Below, piece after piece: positions 51,884 through 61,207 of a stretch of 64,000 nucleotides of DNA. The notes under the pieces were generated by a model, which made no database searches, had not been told where the DNA came from, and saw only the letters and a list, made by a program, of their open reading frames with translations. The DNA lies in the NCBI GenBank assembly GCA_963524205.1, contig CAURED010000003.1, positions 124,001-188,000 on the forward strand, in the 5' to 3' direction. Origin of the DNA: Aminipila sp963524205 (GTDB taxonomy: Bacteria > Bacillota > Clostridia > Peptostreptococcales > Anaerovoracaceae). The position numbers were made by a program, and so were the translations under genes. The number at the start of each line of letters is the position of its first letter. Position 1 is the first letter of the stretch.

Positions 51884-53143
51884 TTAATTCAGTTTATTCT
51901 TTTCTGGTAGGTCTTTAACCTCCATCAGATAAATGTCATCTGGTGTAATTCTTCGCTCTGGTGTATAAATCATCCAATCTGTTATTTCACCCAGAGCATA
52001 ATCTCCTGTATATCCTTCATGAAGATTCTCTATGTAATAGGGTTCTTGAGTCAGCTTTGCGGTTAGGCTGTCCTCCTTAATATCCAGTAATTCAAACCAG
52101 ATATGTTCCCTGAAATTGTCTTCCGTTTTGTATTCATCATCAACTTCCAATCCCAGTTTAACTAAAATATGGTTATCCTTGCAGTCAAAGGCCCTTTTCA
52201 TGTACTCAAGTCTTTCTGCTGCAAGCGCTTTCATTCTTTCCGTTTCCTTTGTGGTCACCATATAAAGAGGGTTATCCTGTAAATATTCATCATAGATAGA
52301 AATAGGAGCATATTTACCTTCCTGATAATCTTCATAGGTTGGATAAACAAAAATTGCACTGGTATGTCCATTGTGGCTTTCCTCTCTGTCTATTTTTCCT
52401 CCCAGCATATGATCATCATAATGCTCTATTGCCTGATCCCACGGAACTAAGGTACTTATTAGGCTTATTTCTTTTGTCATATGCGCTAAAAAAAGCGGTT
52501 CCATAGACTCCAAAGGCTCTTCGAATTCAAGCATGCGGTTTGCCATGATTTCTATAACCGAATAATGGCTCTGATAAACAGACTTAGAAGAATCAAGTAT
52601 TTCCAGTTCCGGTAACCCGCAGCGATCCAATCCATGGCTGTGAAGCCACACAATGTCATCGTCTCCGCTGACTGCCTGAACTGTATAAATATATCTTGGC
52701 GCAGGTGGAGTCTTCGATGAAGCAGCAAGCGCTGCCCACTGTCCAGAAAGTATCTTTTCTGAACTGTCATCAAATATAGCCAATTTATCTGGTAACAGTG
52801 CATGTATGATCCGAAGCTGAGCATGATATGACGACAACGCATCTTCACCATAAATCATCTCTACAGCCAGTCCAGTTTCAGCCTGTTGCAAAGCTTCTAT
52901 ATCTACATCAGGAAAAAAATGCTGTATGCGGTACATTTCAGGAAGTTCAAAGCCAGTAGGGTAAATTTCTATCTGATATTGCTCTTCTTCAACTATTAAA
53001 TCAAGCTTCATGATATTAGAATCCATATTTTTAGAAATAACCTGAATACCTTTCACTTGCGACAATCTATTGAGCATTCCCTCTAAGTCCATTAAATCCT
53101 GATCTTTTTCAGGTACTGCCATCATATAAGATTTTTCTCTCAT
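51884..53143 (-). CDS. DUF4026 protein with DUF2314-like C terminus
   Basis: The 419-residue cytoplasmic protein matches DUF4026: a first acidic domain with YQIEIYPTGFELPEMYRI, then SSYHAQLRIIHALLPDKLAIFDDSSEKILSGQWAALAASSKTPPAPRYIYTVQAV, of which PPAPRYIYTVQAV and VWLHSHGLDRCGLPELEIL are the most conserved parts. The C-terminal third (IWFELLDIKEDSLTAKLTQEPYYIENL) resembles DUF2314. Function unknown; the HSHGLDRCG motif looks like a possible active or binding site. GGAGG stands 5 bases before the ATG at 53143. It is the last gene after scpAB, 26 bases downstream. Confidence 0.78.
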   Translation of the reverse strand: MREKSYMMAVPEKDQDLMDLEGMLNRLSQVKGIQVISKNMDSNIMKLDLIVEEEQYQIEIYPTGFELPEMYRIQHFFPDVDIEALQQAETGLAVEMIYGEDALSSYHAQLRIIHALLPDKLAIFDDSSEKILSGQWAALAASSKTPPAPRYIYTVQAVSGDDDIVWLHSHGLDRCGLPELEILDSSKSVYQSHYSVIEIMANRMLEFEEPLESMEPLFLAHMTKEISLISTLVPWDQAIEHYDDHMLGGKIDREESHNGHTSAIFVYPTYEDYQEGKYAPISIYDEYLQDNPLYMVTTKETERMKALAAERLEYMKRAFDCKDNHILVKLGLEVDDEYKTEDNFREHIWFELLDIKEDSLTAKLTQEPYYIENLHEGYTGDYALGEITDWMIYTPERRITPDDIYLMEVKDLPEKNKLN

Positions 53144-53169
53144 TCTTACCTCCACTACTGAAATTTTAT

Positions 53170-53757
53170 TTACATATCAAACTCTAGAGAGATTTGTTGG
53201 GCATACACCTCATCCTCAGGATCGTCTGCCACAACAGCGCTTTCAATATTCTCTATCTCCGGTAAATCTTTTAATGTTTCAAATCCAAAATGCTTTAGAA
53301 AAGCATCAGTAGTCCCATAAAGTATAGGTCTGCCAATTGCAGTGGAACGTCCCTTTTCCTGAATCAATTCTTTTTTTACAAGGCCTTCTATAACCCTGTC
53401 GCACTTTATACCTCTGATGGAGTCAATTTCGCCCTTTGTTATAGGTTGTTTATAGGCAATTATTGCAAGCACCTCTAATGCTGACTGTGACAGTTTTTTC
53501 TCCTTTACCGGAGTACATAACCTTTCAACATATGAAGAATTTTCTGCATTCGTTACAAACTGGAAACTCTTATTTACTTCTATTATCTTTATGCCTCTGC
53601 CTTCCTGTTCATATTCTTGTTTTAATTCCAAAAAATAGTCGTAGGCATCCTTCCAATTAATATTAAACACTTCCGCAGCTATCTTTACATCTAAGGGTTC
53701 TCCCCAAACAAACATCATAGACTCAAAAGCCGATTTCATTGTCTTTTTAGTTGTCAT
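53170..53757 (-). CDS. scpB: Segregation and condensation protein B
   Basis: The 195-residue protein consists of two winged helices, as in ScpB: KSAFESMMFVWGEPLDVKIAAEVF at the start, SYVERLCTPVKEKKLSQSALEVLAIIAYKQPITKGEIDSIRG (with ALEVLAIIAYKQPITKGEI as signature) and GRPILYGTTDAFLKHFGF near residue 150. ScpB with ScpA and SMC folds the chromosome. It overlaps scpA by 11 bases. The acidic tail is typical. Confidence 0.95.
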   Translation of the reverse strand: MTTKKTMKSAFESMMFVWGEPLDVKIAAEVFNINWKDAYDYFLELKQEYEQEGRGIKIIEVNKSFQFVTNAENSSYVERLCTPVKEKKLSQSALEVLAIIAYKQPITKGEIDSIRGIKCDRVIEGLVKKELIQEKGRSTAIGRPILYGTTDAFLKHFGFETLKDLPEIENIESAVVADDPEDEVYAQQISLEFDM

Positions 53758-54526
53758 CCCATTCTCCTATTACAGGTGTATCCTCTTCTCCAGGCTGCAC
53801 CATTTCTATTTCAATTTCACCAAAAGCACTTTGCTGCTCTACCCTGATTAGTCTCTCCCTAATCATCTGAAGCATTGAGGTAAACGTAAGTACAACATCA
53901 TACTTGTCACTTTCCTTATTTAGTAATTCTTTAAAAAATAGTTTTCTAAATCCATGGTTTTTAAAGAAATTCACAATATGTTCGACTTTCATTTCAATAC
54001 TTTGTTTTTGTCTTTCAACTCGTGTGTAATGTTTTCTAACTTCTTCAATTCTCTGCTTCTTTTTAAGAAAAAGATTGAAAGCAGATACAAACTGTTTAAT
54101 ATCCAGTGACAAATACTCATCAGCTTCATTGGTATATTGTTCCAGATCCTCTTTTGGCTTTTCAAAACATAAAGTTTTTTCATTTTCATGAATTTCAAGA
54201 AGTTCTGCTGCAGCCTTAAATTTCTTATATTCTAAGATTTTTTCAACCAGTTCCGTTCTTGGATCTTCTTCAACTACACCCTCTTCAATAGGTGTACTTC
54301 TCGGCAGTAACATTTTAGATTTTATTTCAATTAATGCCGCCGCAAGTACCATAAATTCGGTGGCAACCGTTACATCAGCCTCATGCATTTGCTCTACATA
54401 TGCCAGATACTGACTTGTAATTTCTGCAACCTGGATATCATATATACTCATTTCTGCACTTTCAATTAAATATACAAGTAGGTCAAATGGTCCTTCAAAT
54501 ATATCAATTTTTACTTTATACGCCAT
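53747..54526 (-). CDS. scpA: Segregation and condensation protein A (kleisin)
   Basis: A 259-residue kleisin: AYKVKIDIFEGPFDLLVYLIESAEMSIYDIQVAEIT at the N terminus binds the SMC neck (FEGPFDLLVYLIE is the signature), ATEFMVLAAALIEIKSKMLLP follows, and the C-terminal winged helix reads FGEIEIEMVQ. ATG 54526 follows GAGGG by 8 bases and overlaps the preceding transporter gene by 11 bases. The smc gene itself is not in the window. Confidence 0.94.
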   Translation of the reverse strand: MAYKVKIDIFEGPFDLLVYLIESAEMSIYDIQVAEITSQYLAYVEQMHEADVTVATEFMVLAAALIEIKSKMLLPRSTPIEEGVVEEDPRTELVEKILEYKKFKAAAELLEIHENEKTLCFEKPKEDLEQYTNEADEYLSLDIKQFVSAFNLFLKKKQRIEEVRKHYTRVERQKQSIEMKVEHIVNFFKNHGFRKLFFKELLNKESDKYDVVLTFTSMLQMIRERLIRVEQQSAFGEIEIEMVQPGEEDTPVIGEWDDN

Positions 54527-55400
54527 TACTATCGCCCTCATGTCTCGTGTAGTACATTACACCCGCAACAATGGTAAGTCCTCCAATAATCTGCCATAAA
54601 GAAGGTATCTCAGAAAATAACACTACTGCAAGACCCGTTGCAATAAAGGTCTCCAGGTTTTCACATGTTGCCACATATAAAGCTGATGTATATCCCAGGC
54701 ACCAGTTAAATACTGCATGGGCCCCAATCTGGCAGACCATGGCCATGACAAATATCCAAAACATATCGTTTGCGCTATAGCCTGTAAAAGGAGTTCCTGT
54801 TACTAGCATTCCAATAGCGAAGGTAATCCAACAGAAAAGAAATACAAAAAATACATATACGGCTGCATTCATACCTTTTCTGAATTTATTGCCCACAATA
54901 AAGTAAAGCCCTATAAAGAGTGCTGCAAACAGGCACATTACGTCACCAAATAAGACATCTGCTGAGATGCTGTAATCACTTCCTGATATAATCACACTTC
55001 CAATAAAGGCAACAATTACTCCGGCTACTGCTTTTTTATTAGTTTTCTCTTTAAACATGAATACAGATATAATCAGTATCATAAAAGGGTCTGTCATAGC
55101 CAATACCGTTGCACTGGCAACACTTGTATGCCCTACACCTGTAAACCATGAGAAGAAATGCCCTGCGAGAAAAACACCTGCTACTGCACAACCTGCCAGT
55201 TGCTTTTTAGTCAGTGACATCACTTCAGCCTTATACTTAACTAAAGTCACTACCGCAAATATAGGTAATGCAAAAGTTAATCTATAAAAACCAATTGCCA
55301 TAGGCGGCGCTGATGTCAACTTTACAAAAATTGATGAAAATGCAGCAGCCACTACAGCTAAAATTACTATTTTTTTAACGTTTTTTTCAAAAATATTCAT
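54516..55400 (-). CDS. EamA-family (DMT) transporter
   Basis: The 294-residue protein has ten helices in two EamA repeats: AAFSSIFVKLTSAPPMAIGFYRLTFALP in the first and ALYVATCENLETFIATGLAVVLFSEIPSLWQIIGGLTIVAGV in the second, of which LFSEIPSLWQIIGGLTI is a typical EamA end. Export of an amino acid or metabolite is the usual role; the substrate is unknown. GGAG stands 5 bases before ATG 55400. It lies between mtnA (25 bases upstream) and scpA (overlapping), so all are co-transcribed. Confidence 0.87.
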   Translation of the reverse strand: MNIFEKNVKKIVILAVVAAAFSSIFVKLTSAPPMAIGFYRLTFALPIFAVVTLVKYKAEVMSLTKKQLAGCAVAGVFLAGHFFSWFTGVGHTSVASATVLAMTDPFMILIISVFMFKEKTNKKAVAGVIVAFIGSVIISGSDYSISADVLFGDVMCLFAALFIGLYFIVGNKFRKGMNAAVYVFFVFLFCWITFAIGMLVTGTPFTGYSANDMFWIFVMAMVCQIGAHAVFNWCLGYTSALYVATCENLETFIATGLAVVLFSEIPSLWQIIGGLTIVAGVMYYTRHEGDSNGV

Positions 55401-55425
55401 TTGTGCTCCAAAATTCAATTCAAAT

Positions 55426-56499
55426 TTATTTTTTAAATAATTTAGGTAAATTCACAGTATAAGGCGGATATACTACACCCTTTTCTGTTACCACTGCAGT
55501 AATATACTTTGCGTCCGTCACATCAAAGGCAGGATTGTATGTTTTGATGTCTTCTGGCGCCATTGGCTGTTCATACCACATCTTATATACTTCCTCTCCT
55601 TTTCTTTCTTCTATATGAATATCCTTTCCGGTAGGAGTCTTCAAATCAATAGTTGATGTAGGCACAAACATATAAAACGGAATTCCATATTCTTTAGCTA
55701 ATATAGCTACTCCTGAAGTCCCAATTTTATTCGCTCCATCACCATTGGCTGCCATTCGGTCACAACCAACCACTACTGCATTAATCCACCCATTCTTCAT
55801 AACGATAGATGCCATATTGTCACAAATAAGAGTCACATCAATACCCGCTTTATTTAGTTCCCATGAGGTTAGTCTGGCTCCCTGTAGAAGAGGTCTTGTT
55901 TCATCTGCAAAAACTTTAAAATCATAACCTTGTTCATGCCCCAGATATAACGGTGCAAGGCATGTCCCATATTTAGCCGTAGCAATGGTTCCAGCATTGC
56001 AGTGAGTCAAAATACCCATACCAGGTTTCAAAAGGGACAGTCCATGTTCTCCCATTGCATAACAGGCATCCACATCCTCCTGATAAATTCTGCTGGCTTC
56101 TTCTTTCAATTCTTCTTTTATATGTATTTGTTGTGTTTCCCAAGATTCAATACCAGCTTCCGAATGGAGGGAAAGCAATTTTCCCTCCATTCGGTTAAGT
56201 GCCCAGAAAAGATTTACTGCTGTAGGTCTTGAGGAAGCAATATATTCTTTAACTTCGTGGAACCTTTCACAGAATTCCTTATAATTATCTGTCCTAATTT
56301 CTCTTGTACAAACATAAAGCCCATAAGCTGCCGCGACACCAATAGCCGGGGCACCTCTTACCTTCAGTTTATAAATCGCATCCCATAAGTCTTCTTTGCT
56401 TTGGATTTCAATGTAAATTTCCTTACCAGGCAATAAAGTCTGATCTAGTAAATACATTTTCTCATTTTCATATCTTATAGGTGATATAAATACTGCCAT
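55426..56499 (-). CDS. mtnA: Methylthioribose-1-phosphate isomerase
   Basis: A 357-residue aldose-ketose isomerase of the eIF2B-like family. KVRGAPAIGVAAAYGLYV near residue 50, the catalytic Cys in GILTHCNAGTIATAKYGT near residue 160, and the catalytic Asp in VVGCDRMAANGDGANKIGT near residue 240 match MtnA. It converts 5-methylthioribose-1-phosphate to the ribulose form in methionine salvage; no other salvage gene is in view, and some MtnA homologues act on 5-deoxyribose-1-phosphate. ATG 56499 follows GGGGGG; a frame from 56544 overlaps that site. Confidence 0.88.
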   Translation of the reverse strand: MAVFISPIRYENEKMYLLDQTLLPGKEIYIEIQSKEDLWDAIYKLKVRGAPAIGVAAAYGLYVCTREIRTDNYKEFCERFHEVKEYIASSRPTAVNLFWALNRMEGKLLSLHSEAGIESWETQQIHIKEELKEEASRIYQEDVDACYAMGEHGLSLLKPGMGILTHCNAGTIATAKYGTCLAPLYLGHEQGYDFKVFADETRPLLQGARLTSWELNKAGIDVTLICDNMASIVMKNGWINAVVVGCDRMAANGDGANKIGTSGVAILAKEYGIPFYMFVPTSTIDLKTPTGKDIHIEERKGEEVYKMWYEQPMAPEDIKTYNPAFDVTDAKYITAVVTEKGVVYPPYTVNLPKLFKK

Positions 56500-56568
56500 A
56501 TCATTCCCCCCAAATCTAAAACCAATGAATCTTTTTAAATCCATTTCACTTATAATCCTAACATTTAA

Positions 56569-57456
56569 TTATACACTTTTATCACGTTCTTGAATAGCCT
56601 TAATTAGACATGCTCCACTGCAGGTTGCAGCAACCCCGCCTAAAGCAGTTTCTTTAAGCTGCATAGGTAAAAGCTTTCCTACTTTATACATTGCTTCCAC
56701 AACTTCATCCGCATCAATATAGCTCTGAACTCCTGCCATAGCAAGATCAGCACTAAGTAATGCGTTTACAGCTTGAGAAGCATTTCTCTGAGCGCATGGA
56801 ATCTGAACCAATCCACCTACAGGATCACAAACTAATCCCATAACATTCATAAGTGATAGACTAAAGGCCGTTATTGCCTGTAAAGGCGTCCCTCCACTAA
56901 GTTCAACAGATGCGGCCGCAGCCATGGCAGCTGCTACTCCGCATTCTGCCTGACACCCCCCCTCTGCTCCTGCTACTGTTGCATTTTCTGTAACCACTGC
57001 GCCAAGACCTGAGGCAGTAATCATAGCCATAAGCAATTGCTCCTCCGTTGCTTTCTGTTTTTCTGCTACGGATATAACTACCGATGGAACAATTCCACAA
57101 GACCCTGCCGTTGGCATGGCACAAATCTTACCCATGGAGGCATTTACTTCACTAGAAGAAAGGGCTCTGGCCATTACAAGGTTTAGAAATTCTCCACAAA
57201 GTGTGTTTTTATTTCCTGCGGCATAAGAAAATTGTGTTGAAGCTATTCCACAAATAAGATTTCCCTCTGGATCTGTTGGCTTCTCTAGTGCCTTTTCTGT
57301 GGAAGCTTTCATTACTTCATATCTATATTTCATAATTTCCAATATTTCTTCCGGAGTCTTTTCGCTATGCTTTACTTCATTCTCTAAAACAATTTGTGAT
57401 AGGCTCACATTTCTTTCCTGCGCTAATGCCAAAAGTCCTTTTATGTTCTTATACAT
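56569..57456 (-). CDS. sdaAA: L-serine dehydratase, iron-sulfur, alpha subunit
   Basis: The 295-residue subunit holds the catalytic 4Fe-4S site: PTAGSCGIVPSVVISVAEK near residue 115, EGGCQAECGVAAAMAAA near residue 165 and NVMGLVCDPVGGLVQIPCAQRN near residue 205 contain the conserved Cys residues. With the beta subunit it splits L-serine to pyruvate and ammonia, a main amino-acid fermentation step in Clostridia. It follows sdaAB by 18 bases. The cluster is oxygen-sensitive. Confidence 0.95.
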   Translation of the reverse strand: MYKNIKGLLALAQERNVSLSQIVLENEVKHSEKTPEEILEIMKYRYEVMKASTEKALEKPTDPEGNLICGIASTQFSYAAGNKNTLCGEFLNLVMARALSSSEVNASMGKICAMPTAGSCGIVPSVVISVAEKQKATEEQLLMAMITASGLGAVVTENATVAGAEGGCQAECGVAAAMAAAASVELSGGTPLQAITAFSLSLMNVMGLVCDPVGGLVQIPCAQRNASQAVNALLSADLAMAGVQSYIDADEVVEAMYKVGKLLPMQLKETALGGVAATCSGACLIKAIQERDKSV

Positions 57457-57474
57457 CTTTAAATATCCTTTCCT

Positions 57475-58140
57475 TTATGCACAAGCTATAAGTGTAACAA
57501 GCTGTATATGTGGGTGTTCCTTCAGTTTTTGTAAAATATCATCATTAACTGCATCATCTATTTCTATAACACAAATAGCATCCTCACTTTTCTGTACACG
57601 GCTTACTTTCATAGTCGCTATATTTATGCCATTATCAGCCAATATAGTAGCCACATGGCTTATAACACCTTTTTGGTCATCTTGCTTAACAAAGATGGTA
57701 GGAAGGTTTCCGCTAATGCCAATTTCATACCCATCAATTTTTTCAATTCTTATATTTCCTCCACCTATAGATGCCCCTTGTATCTTAGTTTTAATATTTC
57801 CATTTTTATAAAAAGTTATTATTACAGTGTTTTCATGAGCCCCATCCAATTCAACAGAGTAAAATTCAAATTCAATTCCAGCCGCTTTCGCCAGCTCAAA
57901 AGACTTTGAAATATTTTCGTCATCCTCTCTTATTCCTATGACTCCAGCCAGTAATGCTTTGTCCGTTCCATGGCCTTTCCCTGTTTTATCAAATGAACCA
58001 TAAAGACCAAAAGTAACTTTATCAAAATCTGCATTTATTATCTGTCTTGATATCCTGCCAATTCTAGCTGCTCCGGCAGTATGCGAGCTTGATGGTCCAA
58101 TCATAATCGGCCCAGCTACCTGAAATATACTTGTATTCAT
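57475..58140 (-). CDS. sdaAB: L-serine dehydratase, iron-sulfur, beta subunit
   Basis: The 221-residue subunit begins with VAGPIMIGPSSSHTAGAARIGRI, the serine-dehydratase beta signature (GPSSSHT), and ends with an ACT domain (about 145-220: GNLPTIFVKQDDQKGVISHVATILADNGINIATMKVSR) expected to bind serine. It pairs with SdaAA. First gene of its operon, with GAGG before the ATG and a clear promoter. Confidence 0.94.
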   Translation of the reverse strand: MNTSIFQVAGPIMIGPSSSHTAGAARIGRISRQIINADFDKVTFGLYGSFDKTGKGHGTDKALLAGVIGIREDDENISKSFELAKAAGIEFEFYSVELDGAHENTVIITFYKNGNIKTKIQGASIGGGNIRIEKIDGYEIGISGNLPTIFVKQDDQKGVISHVATILADNGINIATMKVSRVQKSEDAICVIEIDDAVNDDILQKLKEHPHIQLVTLIACA

Positions 58141-58196
58141 ATCTGTACCTCTATATTCATTATATCCTATTAATAAATTTAACCTTAACCTGCTTT

Positions 58197-58225
58197 ATTA
58201 TACTTTGATTACTGATATTTTACAA
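58197..58225 (-). promoter_or_regulatory. Promoter of sdaAB-sdaAA
   Basis: TTGTAA (58225-58220) and TATAAT (58202-58197) with a 17-base spacer, about 55 bases before the sdaAB ATG. Confidence 0.7.
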
Positions 58226-58230
58226 ACAAA

Positions 58231-58256
58231 AACCGAGGCTAACATACCTCGGTTTT
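58231..58256 (-). terminator. Terminator of the lytic transglycosylase gene
   Basis: AACCGAGG (58231-58238) pairs with CCTCGGTT (58247-58254), with T-runs on both strands. On the minus strand it separates the upstream transglycosylase gene from the sdaAB promoter. Confidence 0.88.
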
Positions 58257-58354
58257 TTGCTTTTCTATATTATATGCTTTTTGTGTCGTGATTTTTTTAA
58301 TCTTCTTTCTGTTCTGCAATTTTTCTTACTTGTAAAAAATCTTTTTCTCCAATT

Positions 58355-59452
58355 TTAATTATATCCGTTTACAGAAAGAAAATTTTGTACTCCACTATAT
58401 GCAGACATAACTCTTGTTGCATACGCTGTAGAATAGTTCCCTCGGCTAACTCTTGATGAGCCTTGGTTGTATGCGGATAAAACTCTCGTCTTATCCCCAT
58501 TGTAGTTAGTAATTCCTGTACCGATCATACAAGCTCCAACGTTTATATTCGAACGCGGATCAAGTAATTGCTGTGTCGTTAACCCAAAGTTTGCTCCTGT
58601 GGCAGGCATTATCTGCATCAGACCTATTGCACCGCTATTGGAAACAGCCTTTGCATTAAAAGTACTTTCTTTATGCGCTATTGCCAATAACAGTTTTTCG
58701 TCCACTTTATACACACTGGCTGCTCTCTTGAACATAAATACCAAATCCTGTGCATAAGACTTCGATAAGCTCCCATTATAATTCAATATATAGTTTACTA
58801 ACCCTGTGTTGTATCTGGATTCTGATTCACTCCAGAAACTCTTTGCAGTTTTGTCTTTAATCGTACTTATACACAATCCATAATATGAATCAAAATATAA
58901 ATCCCAATTAAACACTTTACTCTTATCCATTACCCTTGCAGGAATGAACAAATACTTTCCAACCGCCAATACTGGCAGTCCTTCTAAGTCAACTTCTTCG
59001 ACTAACATCTCAGGTGCTTCTATTACTCCAACAGTATCTTCTGACTCTTCAGTAGTAGTTGCCTCTTTTTTGTCTGAAAGTTCTTGATAAGCTATTACTT
59101 TGACTCCTGATATAACTTCTAGTTTCATATCGTACCCATTATTCTTGGCCCAATTGTTACTAATTGTCTTTTGAGTCCCTTCCGTCTTAAGAAGTTTTAA
59201 TGTGCGGCTTTCCCAGTCCATTTGTGCTTGAAATCCACAGATATTCCCCATATCTGTACTTAATGGAATGTAAGTCGTGTCTTTATAAAGGAAGAACGGA
59301 TATTGTAGATTGTAATTTACAATCTCACTTCCATTTATAACGACTTTTTTGTTAAAAAAATCTCCTTGAACGTATTCGTCAGCATATATAGAAATTGATG
59401 AGAAAAGTACAATGGTCAATGAAAGCCACACAGATATAAGCTTCTTTGCCAT
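58355..59452 (-). CDS. Secreted lytic transglycosylase with copper-amine-oxidase-N-like domain
   Basis: The 365-residue protein has a signal peptide (cut near ISIYADEY). Residues 30-200 resemble the Cu-amine-oxidase N-terminal (stalk) domain common in clostridial wall proteins (VVINGSEIVNYNLQYPFFLYKDTTYIPL). The C-terminal SLT domain (about 240-350) has the catalytic Glu in AIAHKESTFNAKAVSNSGAIGLMQIMPATG and the AYNQG motif. It cleaves peptidoglycan glycan strands outside the membrane. GAGGAG precedes the ATG. Monocistronic with its own terminator. Confidence 0.88.
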   Translation of the reverse strand: MAKKLISVWLSLTIVLFSSISIYADEYVQGDFFNKKVVINGSEIVNYNLQYPFFLYKDTTYIPLSTDMGNICGFQAQMDWESRTLKLLKTEGTQKTISNNWAKNNGYDMKLEVISGVKVIAYQELSDKKEATTTEESEDTVGVIEAPEMLVEEVDLEGLPVLAVGKYLFIPARVMDKSKVFNWDLYFDSYYGLCISTIKDKTAKSFWSESESRYNTGLVNYILNYNGSLSKSYAQDLVFMFKRAASVYKVDEKLLLAIAHKESTFNAKAVSNSGAIGLMQIMPATGANFGLTTQQLLDPRSNINVGACMIGTGITNYNGDKTRVLSAYNQGSSRVSRGNYSTAYATRVMSAYSGVQNFLSVNGYN

Positions 59453-59680
59453 ACCTTGTTTCTCCTCTCTTTCTCTATGTCTTTTTTATAAGACATTATC
59501 ATTATAACACTTTTTAACAAAAAGTATACTGTTTTGCTTATATTCAGAAAATTACAACCAGAGTAACCTTTTGCTAACTTGTGTATTTTTCAACGTCTAT
59601 TTGTGATATGTTTGTTCAAAAAAACTTTGTTTTGGTACTTGACATTACAAATGTGCTCTTCCTTATCTGACAAAATATTC

Positions 59681-60829
59681 CTAAATATACCTTGTCAACA
59701 TATTATTTATCGTCTCATTCCACTGTTCTTCGCTGCTATACGCAAGTACCATTTTTTGTAATTGATTTTTTTGAATTTCATGCATTTCATTTAAACTTTC
59801 TATGGAATCTGCACGACCCGATCTTCTAGAAATTTGGTACATTTTCCTATCTATTTCTGGCATTTCTAAATAGGCATCTATTTTGTTAAGCATGGAGGAT
59901 TTATCCTTCTTAAAGCTGCCTTCCACATTTTGCAATAAATTTACGATGTGATCGCTTACTAATCTGCCTTCACAGTGTTCTACTGAATCAATCAGCATAC
60001 GAATTTCTCTTATTTTATCATCATCGCTGCACAACTTCATCCGTCCACTTTTGTACTCATTCCAAAGTTCTGTACCTTCTTTTATCACAGCCGTTCTAAT
60101 TCTCACATAGTCTGGATTGACCTCATCAACTACATGTGCCATCCCCAGTGCATTTTGCTCTGATAAAGCTTTTCCTCCAACTCCAGGCATAAAGTAAACA
60201 GACAATTGAATTCCTCCAGTCTTAATATTTCGTCCAGCTCTAATCAATTCCTCAACAGAAACTCCTTTGTTTATAAAATCAAGCACGTCCTGAGATCCAG
60301 ACTCAAATCCAGAATGAATCCTATCTAACCCTGCACTTTTCAGTTGGGCATATTCTTCTGCTGTCACCTTTGCCAAAGTCTGCGCTCTGCCATAGGAAGT
60401 AACTCTTTCAATTTGAGGAAATACTTCTCTTAAATATTCCAAAACTTCCTTTAATCTTGATGCACTTAATGCCAAGGTATTTCCATCTTGCAGAAATACA
60501 GTTTTCCCTCCATTCACCATCCAGTTAAAAATCAAGTATGCGCAATCTGCCTCCTGCCGGGACATACTTTGCGACTTATTTTTTAGTTTCTCTAAGTCCC
60601 ATTGCCCCATAGAGTCTTTACACTCCAGGATCATATCAGCATAATATTTCATGATATCAATATCTCGCTTAATGCTGTCTATAGAAAAAATTTCAAAAGG
60701 AGTCTGCCTATACATTTGGCAAAACTTGCACTTATTCCACGTGCATCCCTGAGTCACCTGCAAAAGCAGACTATTTGCCTCACTTGGTGGTCTAAAAAGT
60801 CCAATCCTAAACACCATTTGTTTTTTCAT
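59681..60829 (-). CDS. Radical-SAM protein with CX4CX2C motif, unknown
   Basis: The 382-residue enzyme has a cluster motif near the N terminus, QGCTWNKCKFCQMYRQTPFE, spaced C-x4-C-x2-C instead of the common C-x3-C-x2-C. SAM-binding features follow (VFLQDGNTLALSA, SGFESGSQDVLDFINKGVS, YFMPGVGG), which place it in the Elp3/MiaB-like fold group of COG1032-type proteins. The C-terminal third is helical. Reaction and substrate are unknown. The ATG at 60829 is preferred over 60835 by its spacing from GGAG. It is divergent from feoA and has no close partner. Confidence 0.8.
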   Translation of the reverse strand: MKKQMVFRIGLFRPPSEANSLLLQVTQGCTWNKCKFCQMYRQTPFEIFSIDSIKRDIDIMKYYADMILECKDSMGQWDLEKLKNKSQSMSRQEADCAYLIFNWMVNGGKTVFLQDGNTLALSASRLKEVLEYLREVFPQIERVTSYGRAQTLAKVTAEEYAQLKSAGLDRIHSGFESGSQDVLDFINKGVSVEELIRAGRNIKTGGIQLSVYFMPGVGGKALSEQNALGMAHVVDEVNPDYVRIRTAVIKEGTELWNEYKSGRMKLCSDDDKIREIRMLIDSVEHCEGRLVSDHIVNLLQNVEGSFKKDKSSMLNKIDAYLEMPEIDRKMYQISRRSGRADSIESLNEMHEIQKNQLQKMVLAYSSEEQWNETINNMLTRYI

Positions 60830-60964
60830 AACCATATCTCCATCCTTTCGTTTCCTTGACTTTTTGAAGGTTTTTCACTATACTGTTCGCATAAGCTAAC
60901 TAGTGGGTATAAGCACAATATAAATATTATGTTATTATACTACAATTATAATTCGAGGTAATAA

Positions 60965-61207
60965 ATGATTTTAACTTTAGATAAATTAAAACCCGGGAGC
61001 AGCGGGATTATAAGTGCAGTAGGAGGCGAAGGTGCCATTCGTCGAAGACTTTTTGATTTAGGACTGACTCCCAACACTTCAGTTTTAGTAAGAAAGGTCG
61101 CCCCTTTAGGTGACCCAATTGAAGTTTACCTTAGAGGTTTTGAGCTTACCTTAAGGAAAGAGGATGCAAGTCATATCCAAGTTAAAGAGGTGTCAATTAA
61201 TGAATAA
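60965..61207 (+). CDS. feoA: Ferrous-iron transport protein A
   Basis: The 80-residue SH3-like protein has the FeoA pattern: LDKLKPGSSGIISAVGGEGAIRRRLFDLGLTPNTSVLVRKVAPLGDPIEVYLRGFELTLRKEDA, with RRRLFDLGLTPNTSV and GDPIEV as core. It is thought to modulate FeoB. GAGGTAATAA precedes the ATG. FeoB overlaps its end by 8 bases. Its upstream gap is AT-rich; I cannot point to a clear iron-regulator box. Confidence 0.92.
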   Translation: MILTLDKLKPGSSGIISAVGGEGAIRRRLFDLGLTPNTSVLVRKVAPLGDPIEVYLRGFELTLRKEDASHIQVKEVSINE

